Shown here in pieces: positions 59,129 to 64,000 of a stretch of DNA of 64,000 nt; the first letter of the stretch is position 1, and the number at the start of each line of letters is the position of its first letter. The stretch is taken from the NCBI GenBank assembly GCA_965262745.1, contig OZ253558.1, positions 1,302,001-1,366,000 on the forward strand, written 5' to 3'. A program made the translations under genes and the position numbers. A model generated the notes under the pieces. That model worked only from the letters and a program-made list of their open reading frames with translations, had not been told where the DNA came from and searched no databases. Origin of the DNA: JAJECS01 sp965262745. GTDB taxonomy: Bacteria; Chloroflexota; UBA11872.

Positions 59129-59542
59129 ATGTGGACGGCTGAGATCAACTACGCGGCCATGATCGTCGCGGCGCTCGTGCCAATGTCCGTGGGCTTTGCC
59201 TGGTACTCGTTGCGCGTATTCGGCACAGCGTGGGCACGTCTCATCGGCAAGACTCCTGAGCAAATCCAAGCTGAGGGGAACATGGTGCGGGCGCTGACCG
59301 TGAGCATCGGCGGCTCGTTGCTGACCGCCTATCTCCTGGCACAGATCGTGGCCCTCACCGGGGCGGAAGGCTTTGGCGAAGGCTTCGTGATCGGCATCTG
59401 GGGCGCGATTGGGCTGGTGGCCACCGCCTTCGCATCGTCCTACGTCTACGAGAACCGGCCCCTGAACCTCTACCTGATCAACGCCGGCTATCACGTGGTG
59501 ACCATCCCGCTCATGGCGGGCATCCTGAGCGTCTGGAGCTAG
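59129..59542 (+). CDS. DUF1761-like four-helix membrane protein
   Basis: A 137-residue membrane protein with four helices (about 7-30, 50-72, 80-102, 112-134). The pattern WTAEINYAAMIVAALVPMSVGFAWYS near the start, with a small-residue-rich first helix followed by FGTAW, recalls the DUF1761 family, whose function is unknown. ATG at 59129 has GGGG upstream; the frame also opens at 59066. It is divergent from the sulfite oxidase-family gene, with a 276-bp gap. Confidence 0.65.
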   Translation: MWTAEINYAAMIVAALVPMSVGFAWYSLRVFGTAWARLIGKTPEQIQAEGNMVRALTVSIGGSLLTAYLLAQIVALTGAEGFGEGFVIGIWGAIGLVATAFASSYVYENRPLNLYLINAGYHVVTIPLMAGILSVWS

Positions 59543-59582
59543 GTGGCGAACGCCACCCTCGCCCCCGTTTCGCAGTACGGGG
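59542..59582 (+). terminator. Two adjacent stem-loops after the DUF1761-like gene
   Basis: GGTGGCG/CGCCACC (59542-59557, 2-nt centre) overlaps the stop codon, and CCCCGT/ACGGGG with an 8-nt loop follows at 59563-59582. Together they could stop transcription. No T-run follows. Confidence 0.35.
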
Positions 59583-59853
59583 CAAGTTCTAACCCGCTCC
59601 CACCAAGGAAGATGGGACCAGACGGAAGCTATCCCGTGCAGAAAACTTCGCGAACCCCTCGTCATTCCCGCGAAAGCGGGAATCCAGGCCCGAACTGACC
59701 TGAAGCCGCGCAGGTGTCGCCCGAACATCCTTGCCCTGACCCGGCTGTGCCTATGTCTCATCAAATGAGAGCGGAATCAGCCGGCAGCGACCAGGCCCCA
59801 GGCAACGTGACCCCGACCCACGACCAGGCGACGCCGAACCGAGCGGCAGTTCG
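59543..59853. other. Intergenic region before rfbD with REP-like and small inverted repeats
   Basis: 311 bp without a supported gene. It contains the stem-loops after the DUF1761-like gene, the REP-like palindrome at 59664-59683 and a small dyad TCTCAT-CAA-ATGAGA at 59756-59770. Minus-strand frames here include the peptide WIPAFAGMT, which commonly results from translating such repeats and is not a real protein. Confidence 0.5.
59664..59683. repeat. REP-like palindromic element
   Basis: ATTCCCGCGAAAGCGGGAAT is an inverted repeat (8-bp arms, short loop), flanked by GTC and CCAG. Sequences of this type occur as dispersed repeats in many bacterial genomes. Only one copy is seen in this window. 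Confidence 0.6.
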
Positions 59854-60750
59854 ATGAGCGGCAACCGCGGGGCCGCGCGCGTCCTGCTCACCGGCGGCGG
59901 CGGGCAACTGGCGAGCTATTTGGCGCGGCTGCTGCCGGCCGAAGCGACGGTCGCACTGACGCATGCGGAACTCGATGTGGCGGACGCGGCGGCGGTGGAC
60001 CGCACGATCAAGGCGCATGCCCCTGGCGCGGTCATCAACACGGCCGCATTCACTCACGTTGACTCGTGTGAGACGGACGTCGCTCGGGCGTTCCGCGTCA
60101 ACGCCGAGGGTCCCCTAGCTCTGGCCCGAGCGTGCGCCGCGGCCGACGTGACGCTGGTCCACGTGAGCACCGATTACGTCTTCGGTGGCCAGGCAGCACG
60201 CGAGCCGCTGTCCGAGGACGCCCTGCCGGCGCCGCTCAGCGTGTACGGCGCGTCCAAACTTGCCGGCGAGCACCTGATTCGCGGCACCGACGCCCGGCAC
60301 TTGATCGTGCGCACGTGCGGCCTGTACGGCTCGCGCGGCTCGGCGGCCAAAGGCGGCAATTTCGTCCGCACCATGCTGCGGCTCGCGCGGGAACGCCCCG
60401 AAGTTCGCGTCGTCAATGACCAGCACTGCACCCCGTCATACGCGCTGGACGTGGCCGAGGCCATCATCGATCTGCTGCACGCCGATGCCCACGGCACCTA
60501 TCACGTGGTCAACGCCGGGGCCTGCACCTGGTTCGAGTTTGCGCGGGAGATCTTCGCCGCGGCAGGTCTCGATCCTTCGCTGACGCCGATCACGACGGCC
60601 GATTTCCCAACGCCGGCCAAGCGCCCGCCGTACTCGGTGCTGGCCACGGAGCGCATGGTCGCCACGCGCGGGCATCCGCTGCGGAGTTGGCAGACGGCCG
60701 TCCGGGCCTATTTGGCTGAGATCGGCGAATTGGCAGGCACAGCGGCGTAG
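59854..60750 (+). CDS. rfbD: dTDP-4-dehydrorhamnose reductase
   Basis: A 298-residue extended SDR. It has VLLTGGGGQLASYLARLL (NADPH loop), HAELDVADAAAV, VINTAAFTHVDSCETD, VHVSTDYVFGG, the YGASK motif with catalytic Tyr/Lys, and RTCGLYGSRG. These are typical of RmlD/RfbD, which makes dTDP-L-rhamnose in the last step of its synthesis for surface polysaccharides. The other rml genes are not in this window. ATG start. It converges on the EEP gene with 14 bp between stops. Confidence 0.9.
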   Translation: MSGNRGAARVLLTGGGGQLASYLARLLPAEATVALTHAELDVADAAAVDRTIKAHAPGAVINTAAFTHVDSCETDVARAFRVNAEGPLALARACAAADVTLVHVSTDYVFGGQAAREPLSEDALPAPLSVYGASKLAGEHLIRGTDARHLIVRTCGLYGSRGSAAKGGNFVRTMLRLARERPEVRVVNDQHCTPSYALDVAEAIIDLLHADAHGTYHVVNAGACTWFEFAREIFAAAGLDPSLTPITTADFPTPAKRPPYSVLATERMVATRGHPLRSWQTAVRAYLAEIGELAGTAA

Positions 60751-60764
60751 CTGCCGGCGCGGCG

Positions 60765-61586
60765 TTATCCGATCTGGATTTCCAGCCGGCAGTGGTCGCT
60801 TGGCCCCCACTGATCCGGCTCGTTGAGGGCGCGCACCCGCACGGAATCCGCCAAGTCTCGCGAAGCAAACACGTAGTCCAGCTGGCGCGTGGCGGTTGCG
60901 GGTGTCTGACGATTCGAGTGGAATGTGGGCACGTTCTTGCTTTCCGGGGGCAACTCATCCGGCCACGGGTCGGCCTGCTGGCCTTGCGGCGCCTGCGGTC
61001 CGACCAGGGGCACGCCCAACGCATCCATCCGCGTGAACACCGATTGGTAGCGGGCCGCCCAGTAGGCGCTGCCGTACTCGCCATGGCCGTGGAGCACGTT
61101 CAGATCACCTGCGGCGAGAATGCGATGACCGCGCTGTCTGCCGATGAACGCCGACAAGTCGGAGACGACGCGGTGCGCCGAGGCGTCCGAGACGATCCAG
61201 CTGCTTCCAGTCGAGGCGTGGGGGCGCTCCCACGAGGCGCACATCGAGACCACCAGGAAGGGCTCGCCGCCCGGCGGCGTCACCGTGGCGGCTGTCAGCG
61301 TGCCGGGATAACTGACGGCGAACTCGCCCGACTCGGCCCCGACAAGGGGCACCGCCGCGATCCAATCCACGCGGACCCGATCCGAGAGTCTGACCACCGC
61401 GGTGCGCCAGTAGTAGTTGCCTCCGGACACGTCCCAGGTCGCCGGGTCGATCTCGACGCGCGCCGCGACTTCCAGCGGCGGCTCCGCGGCCTCCTGCAAG
61501 AGCGCCACGTCCGCATCCATGTCAAGCAGGCAATGCCAGGGTGCGACGCGGTGGGCGATGTTCCAGCAGACGATCTTGGTGGTCAT
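60765..61586 (-). CDS. Endonuclease/exonuclease/phosphatase family protein
   Basis: A 273-residue EEP-fold hydrolase. It has IVCWNIAHR at the start, VALLQEAAEPP (catalytic Glu), ILAAGDLNVLHGH (Asp/Asn), LDYVFASRDLAD and the terminal WGPSDHCRLEI (Asp-His). No signal peptide is seen. The substrate is unknown. It is the second EEP gene in the window after the one at 8493; similarity beyond the motifs is low. It is on the same strand as lpdA and E2, 15 bp after lpdA. Confidence 0.85.
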   Translation of the reverse strand: MTTKIVCWNIAHRVAPWHCLLDMDADVALLQEAAEPPLEVAARVEIDPATWDVSGGNYYWRTAVVRLSDRVRVDWIAAVPLVGAESGEFAVSYPGTLTAATVTPPGGEPFLVVSMCASWERPHASTGSSWIVSDASAHRVVSDLSAFIGRQRGHRILAAGDLNVLHGHGEYGSAYWAARYQSVFTRMDALGVPLVGPQAPQGQQADPWPDELPPESKNVPTFHSNRQTPATATRQLDYVFASRDLADSVRVRALNEPDQWGPSDHCRLEIQIG

Positions 61587-61601
61587 CGGCGCGTCCGGCG
61601 C

Positions 61602-63032
61602 CTACGGAACACCGCGGCGCCGCCGCGCCATGTAATGCGGGCTCTCGTCGGTCAGGAGCGACGCGGCTTCCATGATGGTTTCGGAAAGCGTCGGGTGCGT
61701 GTGAATGGTCAACGCCAAGTCGCTTGCCGTCGCTCCCATCTCGATGGCGTGGACGCACTCCCCGATCAATTCGCCGGCGCCCGTCCCAACGATGCCGGCG
61801 CCCAACACCCGGCCGGTGCGCGGCTCGACAATGAGTTGGGTCAGCCCGTCGGCGCCCCCGAGCATGGCCGCCCGTGCCGAGGCCACCCAACGAAAGCGGC
61901 TGACCTCGACTTCCAGGCCGCGCGCAATGGCCTCGGCTTCCGTGAGGCCGCACCACGCGATCTCCGGATCGGTGAACACCACGGCCGGGATTGCCTGGGC
62001 GTCGAACGCCGACGGCTGCCCCGCAATGGCCTCGGCGGCCACATGTCCCTCATGCGTCGCCTTGTGCGCCAGCATCGGCTCGCCGGCAACGTCGCCAACG
62101 GAATAAATCGTCGGCACCGCCGTCCGCTGCTGCTCGTCGGTCTGGATGAATCCCTTGGCATCGACCGCGACCGCCGTGCGCTCCAGCCCCAGGTCGCCGC
62201 TGTTTGGCGTCCGTCCGACCGCCACCAAAACTCGATCGAAGGTCCGCCGCGGCTGCTCGACGGCCGCCCCGCTGAGCTCGACCATCACCTCATCCGCGGT
62301 CGGTCGCAGGGCAACGACCCGTGTACTCAGCAAGACTTCGTGAAGCTCAGCCTCCAAGCGCGCCGCCAGCGGCTTCACCAGTTCCCGGTCGACTCCGGGC
62401 AAGAGCCCCGGCGTCATCTCGACGAGCGTCACGCTCGACCCGAGCGCCGCGTAGACCGAGCCCAGCTCAAGGCCGATGTAGCCGCCGCCGATCACCAGCA
62501 GCGTGTCCGGCACCGCGTCAATGGCCAGCGCGGCGGTCGAGTCCATGATGCGCGGCGAGTCGCGGCGGAGACTGTCGGGAGCCGCGGGCGACGACCCGGT
62601 GGCGATGATCGCCGCATCGAATTCGACGAGCTGCGCCTGCTCGCCCGTCACCTCAAGCGAGTGGGCGTCGCGGAAGCGCGCTCGACCCCGCACATACGTC
62701 ACCCGACGCGCGCGCGTGAGACTGGCAAGACCGCGCGTCTGCCGGGCCACCACATCGTCTTTCCACGCACGGAGGCGGTCCAGGTCAACGCGCGGCGCGG
62801 CAAAATCGAGCCCCATGACGTTCGCCTTGCCGGCCGCGCGCATCACCTCCGCCGCGTGCAGCAACGCCTTTGATGGAATGCAGCCACGATAGAGGCACAC
62901 CCCGCCCGGCCGGGCCTCCGGGTCGATCAGCGTCACGCGGCAGCCGAGCTTGGCCGCGCGGAAGGCTGCGGGATAGCCCCCGGGTCCGGCGCCAATCACG
63001 GCGACGTGCAGCCGACCGTCGGATTCGGTCAC
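61602..63032 (-). CDS. lpdA: Dihydrolipoyl dehydrogenase (E3)
   Basis: A 476-residue FAD disulfide reductase. It has VAVIGAGPGGYPAAFRAAKLG, the redox disulfide in GGVCLYRGCIPSKALLHAAE (Cys46, Cys51), the NAD loop VIGGGYIGLELGSVYAALG and the C-terminal catalytic HTHPTLSE. It reoxidises dihydrolipoyl groups on E2 of 2-oxoacid dehydrogenase complexes and produces NADH. The Asn usual before GC in CLNxGC is Tyr here. GTG start, 6 bp after the E2 gene, so E2 and E3 form an operon. Confidence 0.94.
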   Translation of the reverse strand: MTESDGRLHVAVIGAGPGGYPAAFRAAKLGCRVTLIDPEARPGGVCLYRGCIPSKALLHAAEVMRAAGKANVMGLDFAAPRVDLDRLRAWKDDVVARQTRGLASLTRARRVTYVRGRARFRDAHSLEVTGEQAQLVEFDAAIIATGSSPAAPDSLRRDSPRIMDSTAALAIDAVPDTLLVIGGGYIGLELGSVYAALGSSVTLVEMTPGLLPGVDRELVKPLAARLEAELHEVLLSTRVVALRPTADEVMVELSGAAVEQPRRTFDRVLVAVGRTPNSGDLGLERTAVAVDAKGFIQTDEQQRTAVPTIYSVGDVAGEPMLAHKATHEGHVAAEAIAGQPSAFDAQAIPAVVFTDPEIAWCGLTEAEAIARGLEVEVSRFRWVASARAAMLGGADGLTQLIVEPRTGRVLGAGIVGTGAGELIGECVHAIEMGATASDLALTIHTHPTLSETIMEAASLLTDESPHYMARRRRGVP

Positions 63033-63038
63033 GGGACC

Positions 63039-64000
63039 CTAGGTCTCCATCGCCAGCATCGTCGGCCGCTGAAGCGCATCGACGATCCAGGCTAAGAAGC
63101 GTGCGCCGTCAGCGCCGTCAAGCGCCCGATGATCGAACGACAGTGAGAGCGGCAGCATGAGCCGCGAATGCATGACATCGTTGTAGAGCGTCGAGCGCGG
63201 CGCCGCGCGGCCCACCCCCAAGATGCCAACCTCGGGCGGATTCACGATTGGAGTGAAGAACCCCGTGCCCAGCCCACCGAGATTGCTGATCGTGAACGTC
63301 GCGCCCTGCATCTCGTCGAGCGACAGCTTGCCGTCTCGTGCACGCTCGGCCAGGCCGGTCAACTCAACCGCGAGATCGATCACACCCTTGGTGTCAACGT
63401 CGCGGATCACCGGCACCAGCAGCCCGCGCTCCGTATCGGCGGCAACGCCCAGATGGTAGTAGCGCTTCTGCACGATCTCGCCGGAGGCAAGGTCCAGGCT
63501 GGCGTTGAGCTTGGGATGCGCCTTGAGCGCTGCCGCGACCACGGGCAGCAGAAGCGCAGTGATTGTGAGCTTGGCGCCTCGGGCTTCGGCCTGTGCCTTG
63601 AACTGGGCTCGCACGGACTCGACGTCGGTCACGTCGGCCTCGTCAAACAGCGTCACATGGGGAACCGTGGCCCATGAACGCGCCAGGTTCTCGGCAAGCG
63701 TTCGCCGCAGGCGGCTCATGCGGACGCGCTCGATCGGACCCCATTGCGCAAAGTTTGGCAGCGGAGCCGCGGCAGGCGGCGCTGCCACCGGGCCGCGGCG
63801 GCGAGCATGCGCCTTCACGTCGTCGACGGATATCCGTCCCGTCGCGCCAGAGCCCTCGACCTGCCGCACGTCCACGCCGATCTCACGCGCGAACGTGCGC
63901 ACCGAGGGTGCCGCGGCCACCGGCCGTCCATCGCCGGCCTTCGCATCGGCCCGCGTCTCGGAGTCGGCCATTGCAGGTCGCGGGGCAGGCCGCTCGGCGA
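63039..64000 (-). CDS. Dihydrolipoamide acyltransferase (E2), catalytic part, N-terminus outside window
   Basis: At least 310 residues, in a frame that stays open to the edge of the window with no stop. A peripheral-subunit-binding domain (SVRTFAREIGVDVRQVEGSGATGRISVDDV) precedes the catalytic domain, which has the active site SFDHRALDGADG (His and Asp), IRDVDTKGVIDLAVEL and FTISNLGGLGTGFFTPI. The lipoyl domain normally precedes these, and the Ala/Pro-rich stretch at the edge suggests it is upstream. It transfers acyl groups to CoA in a 2-oxoacid dehydrogenase complex; pyruvate or branched-chain specificity is open. Confidence 0.92.
   Translation of the reverse strand, partial: AERPAPRPAMADSETRADAKAGDGRPVAAAPSVRTFAREIGVDVRQVEGSGATGRISVDDVKAHARRRGPVAAPPAAAPLPNFAQWGPIERVRMSRLRRTLAENLARSWATVPHVTLFDEADVTDVESVRAQFKAQAEARGAKLTITALLLPVVAAALKAHPKLNASLDLASGEIVQKRYYHLGVAADTERGLLVPVIRDVDTKGVIDLAVELTGLAERARDGKLSLDEMQGATFTISNLGGLGTGFFTPIVNPPEVGILGVGRAAPRSTLYNDVMHSRLMLPLSLSFDHRALDGADGARFLAWIVDALQRPTMLAMET

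Noticed and set aside
59640..59764. Minus-strand frame containing WIPAFAGMT
   Set aside because: This peptide is the typical translation of a dispersed REP-like palindrome, and the frame has no start signal or domain.

Overview
This is a 64 kb stretch of a GC-rich, gene-dense bacterial chromosome. I see no rRNA, tRNA, CRISPR array, transposase or phage gene in it. The gene content suggests an aerobic, heterotrophic member of the Chloroflexota; this is an inference. The clues are an alternative complex III (ACIII) cluster instead of cytochrome bc1, a full Ccm (System I) cytochrome c maturation set, paralogous xanthine dehydrogenase/CoxL-like large subunits, Ala/Thr/Pro-rich stalks on exported proteins, and the Val/Glu/Arg-rich stalk of the kinase-like protein. 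Many start codons are GTG or TTG. Adjacent genes very often overlap by 4 nt (stop and start sharing ATGA, GTGA or TTGA).

Layout. 1-2.4 kb: end of a short-chain dehydrogenase, molybdopterin genes moaD/moaE and moaB, peptide deformylase. 2.4-5.6 kb: a class III aminotransferase followed by three tandem GNAT acetyltransferase copies. 5.6-8.1 kb: a CcdA-type thiol transporter and two TlpA-like thioredoxins, which probably serve cytochrome c maturation. 8.1-10.3 kb: a cysteine-free HesB-like protein, an EEP-family hydrolase and a Gfo/Idh oxidoreductase. 10.4-16.9 kb: a minus-strand operon headed by a cobalamin riboswitch (btuF-btuC-btuD, an MMPL exporter, a CrtC/AttH-like lipoprotein). 17-19.6 kb: an MFS transporter and an aldehyde dehydrogenase.

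19.8-27.6 kb holds the ACIII operon (small membrane protein, ActA, ActB as two proteins, two NrfD-like subunits, ActD, ActE). 27.7-36.1 kb holds a CopD-like protein, ccmE, a fused ccmA-ccmB, ccmC, ccmD, ccmF, ccmH and two unusual Ccm-associated membrane proteins. The second cluster can mature the c-type hemes needed by the first. 36.2-39.5 kb is a quinol:fumarate-reductase-type frdABCD operon. 39.7-46.1 kb is a xanthine dehydrogenase-family operon with two large-subunit paralogues and a MoaD-like protein between them. Then follow an ABC exporter, a short-chain dehydrogenase, transhydrogenase pntAA-pntAB-pntB, a large pseudokinase with 14 WD repeats, a DrrAB-like ABC exporter, a membrane-anchored sulfite oxidase-family molybdoenzyme, a DUF1761-like protein, rfbD, a second EEP protein, lipoamide dehydrogenase and the catalytic part of a dihydrolipoamide acyltransferase that runs off the right edge.

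The respiratory theme is coherent: transhydrogenase and 2-oxoacid dehydrogenase parts supply or balance reductant, Frd-type complex II and ACIII handle quinone, and Ccm plus thiol-redox proteins make the cytochromes. Molybdenum enzymes (two XDH-type subunits and the sulfite oxidase family protein) match the molybdopterin genes at the left end.
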